From: DATFTE01 sp963796205
GTDB lineage: Bacteria; Acidobacteriota; Terriglobia; Terriglobales; Acidobacteriaceae
Assembly (NCBI GenBank): GCA_963796205.1
Contig: CAWCKR010000003.1
Location: 124,001 to 188,000, forward strand
Length of the DNA stretch: 64,000 nucleotides
Direction of reading: 5' to 3'
Shown here: positions 1-9,042 of the stretch, piece by piece
Position numbering within the stretch: the stretch's first letter is position 1
Layout of the letters: every line of letters begins with the position of its first letter
Made by a program: the position numbers and the translations under genes
Notes under the pieces: generated by a model
Seen by the model: the letters and a program-made list of their open reading frames with translations, nothing else
Database searches by the model: none
What the model was told of the DNA's origin: nothing

Positions 1-471
1 TCCTGGACCAAGATGCCGAACGCGGTGGGCTACCGGCTGCGGATTTCGCGCAACCCGTACTTCTCGTCGATGATCGTTGATCGCAAAGTGGGTACGGCGG
101 ACGTCGAGGTCTCAGGGTTGGCCCAGGGAGCGTACTACTGGTTAGTACAGTCCTATGATGCCGAAGGGAAGGAATCGGTGGAAAGCGAAAAAAACCGCTT
201 CACCTTGATTCCCAAGGGCAGAGACTCTGACGCCATCAGTCTCGATATCGACCCGTTCGTTCAGCACGGGCACGTGATCGAATTGACTGGCAAGACCGAA
301 ATTGGAGCGCGGGTGATGGTGAACGGCAGGGAAGTGCCGGTGGTGGGGAGCGACGGCAGCTTTCATTTCTTCACGTCGCCCTTGCCGCAAGGAGAAAGCG
401 TGATCACCATCACGGCGCAGGACTCCAAAGGCGGCGTAAATACGCAGCAGAAGAAAGTTGTGATTCAGTAA
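1..471 (+). CDS. Surface/FecR-like protein, C-terminal part (5' partial)
   Basis: The frame is already open at base 1, so the true start lies outside the window. The visible 156 residues resemble two beta-sandwich modules. The first is fibronectin-III-like (about residues 1-65, with the 'AYYWLVQSYDAEGKES' strand pattern). The second is a bacterial Ig/glucodextranase-B-like domain (about 75-156, with 'GKTEIGARVMVNG' and 'VTI..QDSKGG'). In acidobacteria such C-termini are common on FecR-domain envelope proteins, but the FecR part is not visible, so that name is inference. No catalytic motif is seen. It ends 159 bases upstream of mreB on the same strand. Confidence 0.6.
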   Translation, partial: SWTKMPNAVGYRLRISRNPYFSSMIVDRKVGTADVEVSGLAQGAYYWLVQSYDAEGKESVESEKNRFTLIPKGRDSDAISLDIDPFVQHGHVIELTGKTEIGARVMVNGREVPVVGSDGSFHFFTSPLPQGESVITITAQDSKGGVNTQQKKVVIQ

Positions 472-630
472 AGGCGGGACTCGGAGTAGTACAACCGAGG
501 TGCAAGAACCTTCGTGCGCGGCAGGGACCGATCATATCTCATAGAATAAAGATGGTCTCGACTGTCACAGGGCGATGGTAGACCGGGCGCGTCCCGGAAA
601 CTGACAGTCTCAAGAGAGAGAAGTTTTCGT

Positions 631-1695
631 ATGTCATCCAACGGATTCCACTCCAACGCGTCACGCATGCACAACCTGCGGTCGCTGTTCAGTATTTTCT
701 CCAGCGACCTGGCCATCGATCTCGGCACCGCCAACACTCTGGTCTACGCGCGCGGCAAAGGCATTGTGGTCAACGAACCTTCGATCGTCGCCATCAACAA
801 GAACACCGGCGAAGTCGAAGCCGTGGGCAAAGAAGCCAAAGAGATGCTGGGCCGCACACCGGGCAACATCGTCGCTATCAAGCCGATGAAAGATGGCGTC
901 ATCGCCGACTTCAAGGTCACCGAGAAGATGTTGAATTACTTCATCCAGAAGGCGCACAACCGAAAGATGCTGGTGCATCCGCGCATCGTGATTGGCGTGC
1001 CTTCGGAAATTACGCAAGTAGAAAAGCGCGCGGTCATGGATTCCGCCTATCGAGCGAAGGCGAGCGAAGTGCATCTGGTCGAGCAAGCCATGGTCGCGGC
1101 GATCGGTGCGGGCCTTCCCATCACTGAACCCAGCGGCAACATGGTGGTCGACATCGGCGGCGGCACCACTGACATCGCCGTGATTTCTTTGAGCGGCATC
1201 GTTTATTCGCGTTCCGTGCGCATGGCCGGTAATCAGATGGATGAAGCCATCATGAATTACCTGAAGCGGAAATATAACCTGCTGATCGGCGAGCGCACCG
1301 GAGAGCAGATCAAGATTGAAATCGGCAGTGCCTACCCGCTCGACAAGCCGCTGACCATGGAAATCAAAGGCCGCAATCTGATTGAAGGCGTGCCCAAGAC
1401 GATCACGGTCGATGACAGCGAAATCCGCGAAGCCCTGAGCGAATGTGTATCGACCATCATGAACGCGATTCGCGTCGCTCTCGAGCGTACGCCACCCGAA
1501 CTCTCCGCCGACATCAGCGACCGCGGCATCGTGTTGACCGGAGGCGGCGCGCTGCTCAAGAATCTGGATAAGCGCATACGCGAAGAAACCGGGCTGCCGG
1601 TTTCCATCGCCGACGATCCGCTGTGCAGCGTGGTGCTGGGCACGGGCAAAATGCTCTCCGACTTCAAGCTGCTGCGTAAGATCTCGATTGAATAA
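631..1695 (+). CDS. mreB: Rod-shape-determining protein MreB
   Basis: Actin-fold ATPase that polymerises under the inner membrane and guides the elongation machinery of lateral-wall peptidoglycan synthesis. The 354 residues match the usual length. The phosphate-1 motif 'DLGTANT' is near residue 30, the phosphate-2 motif 'DIGGGTTDIAV' near residue 175, and the adenosine motif 'GIVLTGGGALL' near 300. The N-terminus is about 15 residues longer than in many MreBs; the ATG at 631 is preceded by a purine-rich AGAGAGA stretch, and a second ATG lies at 667. It opens the mreB-mreC-mreD cluster. A heptameric repeat array begins 3 bases after its stop codon. Confidence 0.97.
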   Translation: MSSNGFHSNASRMHNLRSLFSIFSSDLAIDLGTANTLVYARGKGIVVNEPSIVAINKNTGEVEAVGKEAKEMLGRTPGNIVAIKPMKDGVIADFKVTEKMLNYFIQKAHNRKMLVHPRIVIGVPSEITQVEKRAVMDSAYRAKASEVHLVEQAMVAAIGAGLPITEPSGNMVVDIGGGTTDIAVISLSGIVYSRSVRMAGNQMDEAIMNYLKRKYNLLIGERTGEQIKIEIGSAYPLDKPLTMEIKGRNLIEGVPKTITVDDSEIREALSECVSTIMNAIRVALERTPPELSADISDRGIVLTGGGALLKNLDKRIREETGLPVSIADDPLCSVVLGTGKMLSDFKLLRKISIE

Positions 1696-1698
1696 GGC

Positions 1699-1726
1699 AG
1701 TACCCAGTGCTCAGTACCTGGTACCC
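1699..1726 (+). repeat. Heptameric array after mreB stop (CAGTACC flavour)
   Basis: Four 7-base units in a row: AGTACCC, AGTGCTC, AGTACCT, GGTACCC. The array starts 3 bases after the mreB stop codon. It is the inverted partner of the array at 1794-1828 just before mreC, so the 134-base spacer is bounded by complementary arms. Confidence 0.8.
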
Positions 1727-1793
1727 AGAAAAAACGAAAATACGGGAAATGAGTTAGGTCGGCGTGAATCAAATGCAATTGAGCGCAATCAAT

Positions 1794-1828
1794 ACTGGGT
1801 ACTGGCAACTGGGTACTGGGTACTGAAG
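1794..1828 (-). repeat. Heptameric array before mreC start (ACTGGGT flavour)
   Basis: Five 7-base units: ACTGGGT, ACTGGCA, ACTGGGT, ACTGGGT, ACTGAAG. The array ends one base before the mreC ATG and occupies the ribosome-binding-site region; no clear Shine-Dalgarno sequence is left. The units are the reverse complement of those after mreB. Confidence 0.8.
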
Positions 1829-1829
1829 T

Positions 1830-3047
1830 ATGGAATCCGTATTCGGCCGCTACCGCAATCTGACCATCCTGGTAGGAGTGTTGTTCCTGCAGGTGCTTGG
1901 ACTCGCGGTGCAGATCAAGCGCAACGTCGAGAACGAACCCACCCGCCTGATTCGTGTTTGGACGGTCAGCGCCGTCACCCCCTTCGAAAAAGCCATCGTC
2001 TGGGTCCAGACCAGCAGCAGTAATCTCTGGCACAACTACTTCTACCTGCGTGGCGTGCGCCAGGAAAATCGCGATCTGAGAGCTGAGATTGAGCGCTTGC
2101 GCATCGAGCAAGTGCGCATGAGCGAAGACGCCGGACAGGCGCGGCGTCTGCAAACTTTGCTCGGCTTCAAGGAACAATTTGTCTCGCAAACCATGGCGGC
2201 CCAGGTGATCGGATCGAGTGGTAGCGAGCAGTCGCGCTCCGTCTACATCGATAAAGGATGGCGCGATGGCATTCGTCCCGACATGGCGGTGATTACCGCC
2301 GACGGGGTTGTGGGGAAAGTGCTTCGCGTCTTCGGACAGAAGCCGCTCGAAGCGTCCACTTCCGAAGTGTTGCTGATCAACGATCAGAGCAGCGGGGTGG
2401 GCGCGATTCTCGAGAAGTCGCGGCTGCAGGGCATTCTGCGCGGCTCGGCCGCAGGTGAAGTAGTCCTCGAAAAAGTCATGGCCGATGAGCAGGTGCAACC
2501 GGGCGAGCGCGTGCTGACCAGCGGCGGCGATCAGATTTTTCCCAAAGGATTGCCGGTAGGCACGGTGATGAAATCGGTGGCCGGTTCAGACTTGTTCCTG
2601 AACATCAAAGTGAAGCCCGCGGCGAACTTGAGCAAACTGGAAGAGGTGCTGGTCATCACCAAGATGGAAGACAAATCTCCGGCGATGACCGAGAACAGCA
2701 ACATGCGCGCCGTCGATATTCTGGCGCAGCGTTTGCCGTCGGTGCCTGAGAAGCCCGCGGAAGATCCCACTAAGACCGGCGCTCCGGCGGCCGGGTCGCA
2801 GCCACCCGCCAAGCCCGATGGCGCAACCAAGCCGAACACCGTTTCGGCTGGATCGCAAGCAGTACCGAAACCCACGAACGCCGCTCCTCCTCTCGTAAAG
2901 CCCGTGAATGAACAGAAAACTTTGCCGCTGGTGAAGCCCGCGACCAGCGGTGATTCGACTACGCCAGTCGCCAAGCCCAAGGTTCCTCCGCCATCGCTGC
3001 AGACCAATCCGTCGCAACCGCCTCCGTCGGAGGACAAGCCTCAATAG
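1830..3047 (+). CDS. mreC: Rod-shape-determining protein MreC
   Basis: Periplasmic scaffold of the elongasome that links MreB and MreD to PBP2 and RodA. The 405-residue product has one N-terminal membrane segment (about 10-28), a short coiled coil (about 65-105) and the paired beta-domain region (about 110-280, with 'GWRDGIRPDMAVIT' and 'LINDQSSGVGA'). The tail of about 120 residues is rich in proline and lysine and is longer than in enterobacterial MreC. The ATG at 1830 follows a heptamer array rather than a Shine-Dalgarno sequence. The mreD start codon comes one base after its stop. Confidence 0.95.
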   Translation: MESVFGRYRNLTILVGVLFLQVLGLAVQIKRNVENEPTRLIRVWTVSAVTPFEKAIVWVQTSSSNLWHNYFYLRGVRQENRDLRAEIERLRIEQVRMSEDAGQARRLQTLLGFKEQFVSQTMAAQVIGSSGSEQSRSVYIDKGWRDGIRPDMAVITADGVVGKVLRVFGQKPLEASTSEVLLINDQSSGVGAILEKSRLQGILRGSAAGEVVLEKVMADEQVQPGERVLTSGGDQIFPKGLPVGTVMKSVAGSDLFLNIKVKPAANLSKLEEVLVITKMEDKSPAMTENSNMRAVDILAQRLPSVPEKPAEDPTKTGAPAAGSQPPAKPDGATKPNTVSAGSQAVPKPTNAAPPLVKPVNEQKTLPLVKPATSGDSTTPVAKPKVPPPSLQTNPSQPPPSEDKPQ

Positions 3048-3048
3048 C

Positions 3049-3567
3049 GTGCCCATCACTTACACATCGCAGGAACAGGTAGAGGTTTACCGGTTCGGCA
3101 TTCCGACGGCGATCCTTGTGCCGTTGCTCGCGCTGTTTCTGCAGGCATTTCTGCCGCTGCGTCTGCATTTCTTTTCCATCTTCGATCTGCCGTTGTTAGT
3201 CGTCATCTTCTTCGCCGTGGCGCGACGCAGCCAGGTCAGCGGTATGTTGACCGGCGCGGTCATTGGACTGCTGCAAGACTCACTTACTCACCGGCCGATC
3301 GGCGTCTACGGAATTTCAAAAACCGTGGTGGGATACGCTGCCTCATCTCTGGGCGTAAAGATCGATGTCGAGAATGCCGGTACGCGCTTCCTGGTAACAC
3401 TCTTCTTCTATGTGATCCACGAGATCATCTACTTCTCAGTGGCGCGCTGGCTGCTGAGCATGACCCTGCAATGGAGTTGGCAACACGAACTTACGTCGGC
3501 GCTGGCGAACGCCATCCTCGCAGTGGTGCTCTTCGCGGGGTTAGATAGGCTGAAGCAAAGGGCTTAG
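3049..3567 (+). CDS. mreD: Rod-shape-determining protein MreD
   Basis: Polytopic inner-membrane component of the MreBCD complex. The 172 residues contain about five hydrophobic segments and the family-typical stretch 'GLLQDSLTHRPIGVYGISK'. I start it at the GTG at 3049, one base after the mreC stop, with GGAGG at 3029-3033 as a somewhat distant ribosome-binding site. Reading further upstream would give only a proline/arginine-rich shadow of the mreC tail. A short heptamer array follows 8 bases after its stop. The PBP2 and RodA genes that normally come next are 6.5 kb away. Confidence 0.93.
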   Translation: MPITYTSQEQVEVYRFGIPTAILVPLLALFLQAFLPLRLHFFSIFDLPLLVVIFFAVARRSQVSGMLTGAVIGLLQDSLTHRPIGVYGISKTVVGYAASSLGVKIDVENAGTRFLVTLFFYVIHEIIYFSVARWLLSMTLQWSWQHELTSALANAILAVVLFAGLDRLKQRA

Positions 3568-3574
3568 AATCGGA

Positions 3575-3595
3575 CCTCAGGGGTCAGGCTTCGGG
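3575..3595 (+). repeat. Short heptameric array after mreD stop (TCAGG flavour)
   Basis: Three 7-base units: CCTCAGG, GGTCAGG, CTTCGGG. It lies 8 bases after the mreD stop. The same flavour in the opposite orientation occurs at 10067-10101, directly before mrdA, and both arrays share an adjoining CGGAC. Confidence 0.6.
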
Positions 3596-3649
3596 CGACG
3601 AGGCCAAGTCCTCGACCGTTGGCTAAGAGACACAGAGCAGTCGCTACGG

Positions 3650-4009
3650 TCAGCGTTCCGATTCGGAGGCCCAGACTCCAACACAGTCCTCCTCCAGATC
3701 GAGACCCCAGAAATGGGTGTCTCCGCCCAGGAACTCAATACCGATCTGAATTTCTCCGGGCGCGACTTTGCGCGACCACGTAACGCGGCATTGAGCGCGA
3801 GTGTGTCTACGTTGCACCATGAGTACACTGCCAGGCTCCATGCCTTCGCGCAACGCGCCGATTTTGGCTCCGGAATAACTAATATCCAGAGTGTGTACGA
3901 GGAGGTCGTCAACGTGGGATCGTTGCTGGGGAACCCTCAGTCCAACGACCATCTTTGTCCTTTTAGCGCTGCGTTTATCCAACGCCCTGGTAGCCAATTT
4001 GTTTTCCAT
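3650..4009 (-). CDS. PilZ-domain protein
   Basis: Small cytoplasmic protein of 119 residues with the two parts of the c-di-GMP-binding PilZ signature: an N-terminal RxxxR ('RSAKR', about residue 13) and DxSxxG ('DISYSG', about residue 42). These motifs suggest it can bind c-di-GMP; its target is unknown. I chose the ATG at 4009, with AAGGTG upstream, over a TTG 45 bases earlier. It is monocistronic and antisense to the mre genes. A second PilZ gene lies at the other end of the same cassette (9520-9867), and diguanylate-cyclase and HD-GYP proteins occur elsewhere in the window. Confidence 0.8.
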   Translation of the reverse strand: MENKLATRALDKRSAKRTKMVVGLRVPQQRSHVDDLLVHTLDISYSGAKIGALREGMEPGSVLMVQRRHTRAQCRVTWSRKVAPGEIQIGIEFLGGDTHFWGLDLEEDCVGVWASESER

Positions 4010-4152
4010 GCAGGGCACCTTCCTGGGCCATCTGGGTTCGAGACTAGCACTCAAGAATGCTGGCTAAAATGGCACAGGGGTCTGGTTACTAACGGTTACG
4101 AAAGGGGTACGAAGATGCAAGGGCATGCCGGTACAGGAATATCGGGACAAAG

Positions 4153-4177
4153 GGAGACAGACATCCCGTCTGTCCCA
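4153..4177 (-). terminator. Hairpin downstream of the CadC-TPR gene
   Basis: Perfect 7-base stem GACAGAC / GTCTGTC (4156-4162 and 4168-4174) with a 5-base loop. It is located 42 bases beyond the stop of the minus-strand gene ending at 4219. The T tract is weak, so the terminator role is inferred. Confidence 0.45.
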
Positions 4178-4218
4178 TTCCCCAAAGATAAACCGCTCGC
4201 CATATGAGATTTAGGAGT

Positions 4219-7041
4219 CTAGCGCCGGTCTGTGGCAAGTGATGCTCTGCTAGCGATCAACTGGAGGCCCTTTTCGCTTGCCTCCTTTCTTACCATCTGC
4301 AGGTGGGTGCGGCCGCTCGCGGCGTACCCCGAGTTGATTTCGACTTGAGCCAGTGCCAGCATCGCTTCCAGTTTCCGCAAAGATAGGTCGGACTTCTCGG
4401 ACTCGTGGATGATCGCCTCCAGTTGTCGAACTGAGTTTTGCGGATTGTTTGAGGATGACACCGTGGCGGCAACTGTTTGCGTCTTGAGGCGGATGTCGCG
4501 ATCCGAATCTTTGTTTAGTAGCGCGGTGGCTTTGGCGCTTTCCGAGGTTGCCTCTTGCATCTTACCCTGGTCGAATAAGGCTTCCGCCAAAGTCGCGCGT
4601 GCGGAAGCTTCTTGAGCTTCGTGCTCTTTCTGAAATTGCGTGACGGCGGCGCGTGACAACGTTTCCGCCTGCGCGAGATTCCCGGTGGCAACCAGTAGCA
4701 TCGCGTTACTGAGCCGGCTTTCTGCTACGGACCCGTCTTCTCCGCGACGGGTACGGATGGCGAGCGCGGCGTCATAATCCTTTTGCGCCTCGGCCACGTT
4801 GCCGCGAAGGCTGAGCAATTCGGCCAGATTGTTTAGAGACTCGGCAACGTCGCTCTCGTTTGCCATTTTTTGCCGCAGCTCGAGCGACTTCCTGAAAAGG
4901 TCCTCGGCCTGGGCAAGATTGCCTTGCATCTGGTAAATGATCGCCATGTTATTGATGGCGCTGGCCACTCCGTCGTTATTGCCGATGTCGGAAAAGGCAT
5001 CGCGTGTCTGCTCGTCAGTCTTTAATGCCGCCGCGAAATCTCCCTGTTGTTGTTGAACCACGCCGATATTGTTCAACTCGTTGGCAATGCCGTGTTTGTT
5101 ATCGATTTCCTTCTGTACAGCCAAGGCCCGTTCATAAGCAGTCTTGGCTTTGTCGAGTTGACCCAGTTGTATCAGCCCGCCTCCGATATCATCGAGGCTG
5201 TTGGCATAGTCCTTGCTGTTGCCGAGCTCGCGAAACACTTGCATACACTCATCCTCAATGGCGTTTGATTTCGCGATTTCGCCCCGTCGCCAGAGAACGT
5301 CAGCCATGCGAATGCGCGCCCGAGCGGCGCCGTAGCGATCGCCCACACTCTCATAAATATGCTGAGCTTCGTCATCGAGTACCTTGGCTCCGTCCATATC
5401 CTGAAGATTTCTGGCGGCTGTACTTTGGAATAATTTTGCTTGCGCCAGCAACAGGCGGGCACCTCGTTGTTCAGACTTTCGTGCCGCGTTGTCTGAGGCA
5501 ACCCGAACTCGCTGGTAGTCCGATACCTGGTTACTGGCATACGCTTCCTGCAGATCGATGCGGGGATCCTCGGAGACCGGCGAGGGAAGTTGCCGCAGAT
5601 GTGTAACGGTAGCCAATGCATCCTGTCCTCTGCCCGCGCTGCTTTGAGTTTCTGCCAGACGCAAGCCGTATTCGAGGTCGTCGGGAAAGAATTCCGCGAG
5701 CGTGCGATAGACCTCGATGGCCCGGTTCCAGTCAGCCGCGCTGGCGCGGTAGAGGCCCTCGACCCACAGCTGATTTTCCCGCTCCAAGCCGGGGGAAAGT
5801 TCCCACGCTTTCCGGGCTTCTTCCTGCGCTTTGCCTTCGTAGCCAAGCCCTTCCCATGCGGCCGACAGGGCGGAATGGGCGAGGGCGTGTCCGGGTTCCA
5901 GTTTCACCGCCTCAAGCAGCAGATCACGCGCTGCCAAATGTTCATATGAGCGCAGCTTCACCAATCCTTCGGCATAAAAGCGGGCTGCGTTCGGACTGGT
6001 GGGCAGAGCCGCACGGATGGTTGCGGTTTGCGCTGTCGAGAGACTTCCGGCACTGAACCGGTCGCGAAGGTGAGCGCCGGCCTCGCTGACCAACTCGAAG
6101 ATCTCGTCTTCCTGTCCCGTCACGGCTTCTGCGGCGATGGTTTCTCCCGTTCGCGCATCCTGCAGCCGAAGATCCAGTCGGATCCGTCCTTTTCCCGGTT
6201 GGCCAAGATCGGTGTAGGAGCCCAGTACCACATAGTCGGTGTCCAGGTTGATATGCAAGCGCCGCAGCGTATCTGGCGCCAGGGTGTCGGCGTCGGCCAA
6301 AGGTAGTTCTCGCTTGGTACGCGCGATATTCTCTCCCGCGACCAGGCGGAGCCGCCTACCGGCCGACAATTCCGTACTGAGCATTTCCGCCATCGCCGTC
6401 GAAAGCCATGCCGATTCCGGGCGTCCCGAGAGATTGCGGAAGCCCAGAACCGCGACGGAAGGCCGCAACTGCACGGCAACGCTTGGGCGGTCCGACATTG
6501 GGGATGCCGCATGACGCCCCCGGTAGAGATATCCGCCGATCCCGGCAATCGTGACGACCGCGAGCGCAAGGCTTACCCGGAGAACAGTAGCGCTGGACGA
6601 CCTCCTCTCAATAATCACACGGGATTTCTCCCGAGATGCAATTACGAACTCGGACGTAACAGGCGGCGATGGGATCGGCGAAGCGGGTTCAGTGGGCGCG
6701 GCTGGAAATGTGACTGGGGCCAGGAAGCGGTACCCTCGTCGAGGGACGGTCTCGATGAAGCGGGGATTGTCTGCGGAGTCGCCTAGAGCGGTCCGAATCT
6801 TTTTGATGGCTGTGTTCAGACCATCATCGAATTCCACAAAGGTATCGGCGGACCAGAGCTTCTGGCGAAATTCCTCGCGCGTGAGTAGTTCGCCTGGACG
6901 CTCGAGCAGCAGGGCAAGAACTTGGAATGGCTGATCCTGAAGCTTGACTCGCAGGCCCGCCTTCGTCAGCACGCGCTGCTCCAGCTCGGCCGCGAACAAA
7001 CCAAATTGAGCTAGTTTCGTTTTCGGCGGGAAAAGATCCAT
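4219..7041 (-). CDS. CadC-type winged-helix / TolB-FlgO-like / TPR transmembrane regulator
   Basis: Predicted membrane-spanning sensor-regulator of 940 residues. Domains in order: an OmpR/CadC winged-helix DNA-binding domain (about 10-95, ending in the family pattern 'RFIETVPRRGYRFLAPV'); a linker and one membrane helix (about 152-172); a FlgO/TolB-like region (about 190-310, 'VAVLGFRNLSG..ESAWLSTAMAEML'); and then a long run of about a dozen TPRs to the end. Acidobacteria carry many such proteins and their signals are mostly unknown. I chose the ATG at 7041 (a G-rich stretch about 10 bases upstream) over an earlier GTG at 7080. No partner gene is obvious. Confidence 0.88.
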   Translation of the reverse strand: MDLFPPKTKLAQFGLFAAELEQRVLTKAGLRVKLQDQPFQVLALLLERPGELLTREEFRQKLWSADTFVEFDDGLNTAIKKIRTALGDSADNPRFIETVPRRGYRFLAPVTFPAAPTEPASPIPSPPVTSEFVIASREKSRVIIERRSSSATVLRVSLALAVVTIAGIGGYLYRGRHAASPMSDRPSVAVQLRPSVAVLGFRNLSGRPESAWLSTAMAEMLSTELSAGRRLRLVAGENIARTKRELPLADADTLAPDTLRRLHINLDTDYVVLGSYTDLGQPGKGRIRLDLRLQDARTGETIAAEAVTGQEDEIFELVSEAGAHLRDRFSAGSLSTAQTATIRAALPTSPNAARFYAEGLVKLRSYEHLAARDLLLEAVKLEPGHALAHSALSAAWEGLGYEGKAQEEARKAWELSPGLERENQLWVEGLYRASAADWNRAIEVYRTLAEFFPDDLEYGLRLAETQSSAGRGQDALATVTHLRQLPSPVSEDPRIDLQEAYASNQVSDYQRVRVASDNAARKSEQRGARLLLAQAKLFQSTAARNLQDMDGAKVLDDEAQHIYESVGDRYGAARARIRMADVLWRRGEIAKSNAIEDECMQVFRELGNSKDYANSLDDIGGGLIQLGQLDKAKTAYERALAVQKEIDNKHGIANELNNIGVVQQQQGDFAAALKTDEQTRDAFSDIGNNDGVASAINNMAIIYQMQGNLAQAEDLFRKSLELRQKMANESDVAESLNNLAELLSLRGNVAEAQKDYDAALAIRTRRGEDGSVAESRLSNAMLLVATGNLAQAETLSRAAVTQFQKEHEAQEASARATLAEALFDQGKMQEATSESAKATALLNKDSDRDIRLKTQTVAATVSSSNNPQNSVRQLEAIIHESEKSDLSLRKLEAMLALAQVEINSGYAASGRTHLQMVRKEASEKGLQLIASRASLATDRR

Positions 7042-7155
7042 TCCCGACGTACCCCCAAAGCTAGTTCGAGATTCTAGCACGCCAGTACAGAACTCGGACT
7101 AATCCCTTTCCGTCGAAAGGTTTGCCCGTTCAGCTCTGGACTGGAACTTGATCCG

Positions 7156-7185
7156 TTGACTCTCAGCCAACTGGGTCGCAATAGT
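7156..7185 (+). promoter_or_regulatory. Possible sigma70-like promoter before the CxxC gene
   Basis: TTGACT (7156-7161), an 18-base spacer and AATAGT (7180-7185), placed 38 bases before the ATG at 7223. The -35 is good, but the -10 matches at only four positions. Confidence 0.3.
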
Positions 7186-7222
7186 GTCGCGCGACATGAA
7201 CCCGGTTCAGAGGAGCCCGCGC

Positions 7223-7498
7223 ATGGCTAGGGAAGTCCGCACCCGAACGACGATCGAAACCGAGTCCATTTCGATCATTGCCTGCAAGCAGGTGGTTGGC
7301 GACGGATGTGAGCGATGCGGCCGTGAAGTCGAAATGCCGCCCGCAGAGGTGGTTCGATCAATGAGCGGAACGCTCCCTCATTATCCGTTTCAGCCACGAG
7401 GACCTTGGCTACGAGCAAAGCATGGTCTGGTGACGAGTTTGAAGACGCTGCTCCGGTACCTCGAAAACGCAGACACGGGTGCGCCGCCACAGTCGTAA
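7223..7498 (+). CDS. Small protein with CxxC knuckle, function unknown
   Basis: 91-residue product. Its first half ('TRTTIETESISII' then 'CERCGREVEM') resembles a widespread family of small acidobacterial proteins that have a single CxxC zinc-type knuckle followed by a short helix-turn-helix-like part. The second half does not match what I know of that family, so it may be divergent or altered by a frameshift. The ATG at 7223 is favoured by AGGAG at 7211-7215, 7 bases upstream. It is 27 bases before the di-haem oxidoreductase gene and probably co-transcribed with it. Metal or DNA binding is only inferred. Confidence 0.5.
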   Translation: MAREVRTRTTIETESISIIACKQVVGDGCERCGREVEMPPAEVVRSMSGTLPHYPFQPRGPWLRAKHGLVTSLKTLLRYLENADTGAPPQS

Positions 7499-7525
7499 TC
7501 GATGTGAAAGAGGAGGGTAATCGCG

Positions 7526-9031
7526 ATGAAGATCAGAAAGCTGGCCATACCACTGTTGTTCGTAGGATTCGTGACCTTGTTTGCGCTAGCCGAGGACCAC
7601 GGAGCGTTCAAGTCACATGATCCTGGCCCGAGGCCGAATCCGTCAACCGCCATTCCCAACCCCGTGCAGGGACTCAATGAGAACGAGACTGCCTTGTTCG
7701 ACGAAAGCCTGCTGCGCGTCTCGGAACTAGAAGGGTCGTGCGATACCTGCGGTCAGCAACCGCCGAACGTTCCGCCCATCGATCCCGATCCCAATAACCC
7801 GTTCTCGCCGTTAGGGTTGGTCAACTCGGCGGGCATGAGTCCGGTCTTCAATGCCGACCAATGTTTCATTTGTCACTCACAACCAGCAATCGGCGGCAGC
7901 GCTCCCGCAAAAAATCCAGCGGAGAAGATTGCACATCGGCTGGGAGGGACGAACATCGTACCGTCTTTCGAAGCAGAAGACGGATCCTTTCGCGAGGTCC
8001 GTTTCAAGTACAACCCGGATGGCACGCGCGACGGCGGCGTTCACAGCTTGTTCACGCTGCAAGGCCGTTCTGATACTCCTACCTGCACTCTCAAGCAACC
8101 GGATTTCGAGGGCGCGACGCGCGAACACAACATCGCCTTCCGTATCCCCTTGCAGCTATTTGGGCTGGGCTTGATCGAGAGCATCCAGGACTCCGCGATT
8201 CGCGCCAACATGGCCGTCGATCAGTCACGAAAACGCGAACTGGGAATTACTGGCCATCCCAATGTCGTTCCCAACAACGGCACCATCAGTCGCTTCGGAT
8301 GGAAAGCACAAAACGGCTCGATCACCATTTTCGCCGGCGAGGCTTACAACGTGGAGATGGGCATCAGCAATGACGCCTTTCCCATCGGACGCAGCGAAGA
8401 GCCGAGTTGCAGCGAAGTCTACGAACCCTTCGATATCCCGCGTACCGACCCAACGCTTTATAACAATCCGCTGAAGATCATGCCCGCGTGGCTGATGTTC
8501 ACCGAGTTCATGCGGTTTGTTGATGCACCGCAACCCGTGACTTTAACGGCCAGCGCCCAGCATGGCAAAGAGCTGTTCAGTTCGGTAGGCTGTGCGCTCT
8601 GCCACACTCCGTCGTTCAAGACGCCGGGGACTGCCAATCCGACAACTCCCCTGGAAGAAATTGGCCCTCACTCGGTGGCCCTCCGCGGCCAGACCGTGAA
8701 TCTCTTTTCCGATTTGCTGGTTCACCACATGGGCGCCACGATGGCCGACAACATTATGCAGGGAAATGCCGGACCCGATGAATTCCGCACGACGCCTCTC
8801 TGGGGACTCGGACAACGCTTGTTCTTCCTTCACGACGGGCGCACCAGTGACCTGAAAGTGGCGATTCAGGATCACTTCTCCCGACGTTTTTCCGATGGCG
8901 GCGACAATCCTGCCAAGGACATTCACTCCTATAGCTACGGACCTTCGGAAGCGAACGCGGTGGTGGAACACTTCAACGCACTCTCAGAGACCGACAAGCA
9001 GGCAATCCTCGATTTCCTGCGCTCACTCTGA
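7526..9031 (+). CDS. Di-haem c-type oxidoreductase, DUF1111/DHOR-like
   Basis: Exported putative peroxidase/oxidoreductase of 501 residues with a Sec signal peptide (about 1-22, ending 'FALAED'). Two haem-binding CxxCH motifs are present: 'CFICH' near residue 113 and 'CALCH' near 356. An additional pair 'CDTC' near residue 73 lacks the haem histidine. The arrangement and the 'FFLHDGR' stretch near residue 435 fit the di-haem oxidoreductase family related to MauG and cytochrome c peroxidase; the substrate is unknown. A good ribosome-binding site (GAGG) precedes the ATG. The downstream gene, 55 bases on, encodes another small secreted protein. Haem delivery and maturation genes are not in the window. 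Confidence 0.8.
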   Translation: MKIRKLAIPLLFVGFVTLFALAEDHGAFKSHDPGPRPNPSTAIPNPVQGLNENETALFDESLLRVSELEGSCDTCGQQPPNVPPIDPDPNNPFSPLGLVNSAGMSPVFNADQCFICHSQPAIGGSAPAKNPAEKIAHRLGGTNIVPSFEAEDGSFREVRFKYNPDGTRDGGVHSLFTLQGRSDTPTCTLKQPDFEGATREHNIAFRIPLQLFGLGLIESIQDSAIRANMAVDQSRKRELGITGHPNVVPNNGTISRFGWKAQNGSITIFAGEAYNVEMGISNDAFPIGRSEEPSCSEVYEPFDIPRTDPTLYNNPLKIMPAWLMFTEFMRFVDAPQPVTLTASAQHGKELFSSVGCALCHTPSFKTPGTANPTTPLEEIGPHSVALRGQTVNLFSDLLVHHMGATMADNIMQGNAGPDEFRTTPLWGLGQRLFFLHDGRTSDLKVAIQDHFSRRFSDGGDNPAKDIHSYSYGPSEANAVVEHFNALSETDKQAILDFLRSL

Positions 9032-9042
9032 TGACTGATCGC

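Noticed and set aside
1332..2498. Long open frame on the minus strand opposite mreB/mreC (about 388 codons)
   Set aside because: It is a mirror of two clear genes, has no ribosome-binding site or domain, and crosses the array-flanked spacer.
4030..4060. GGGTTCGAG resembling a tRNA T-loop
   Set aside because: No acceptor, D or anticodon stems can be drawn around it. No tRNA was found in the window.
3713..4207. Open frame on the plus strand opposite the PilZ gene
   Set aside because: No recognisable domain or ribosome-binding site; the minus strand encodes both PilZ motifs.
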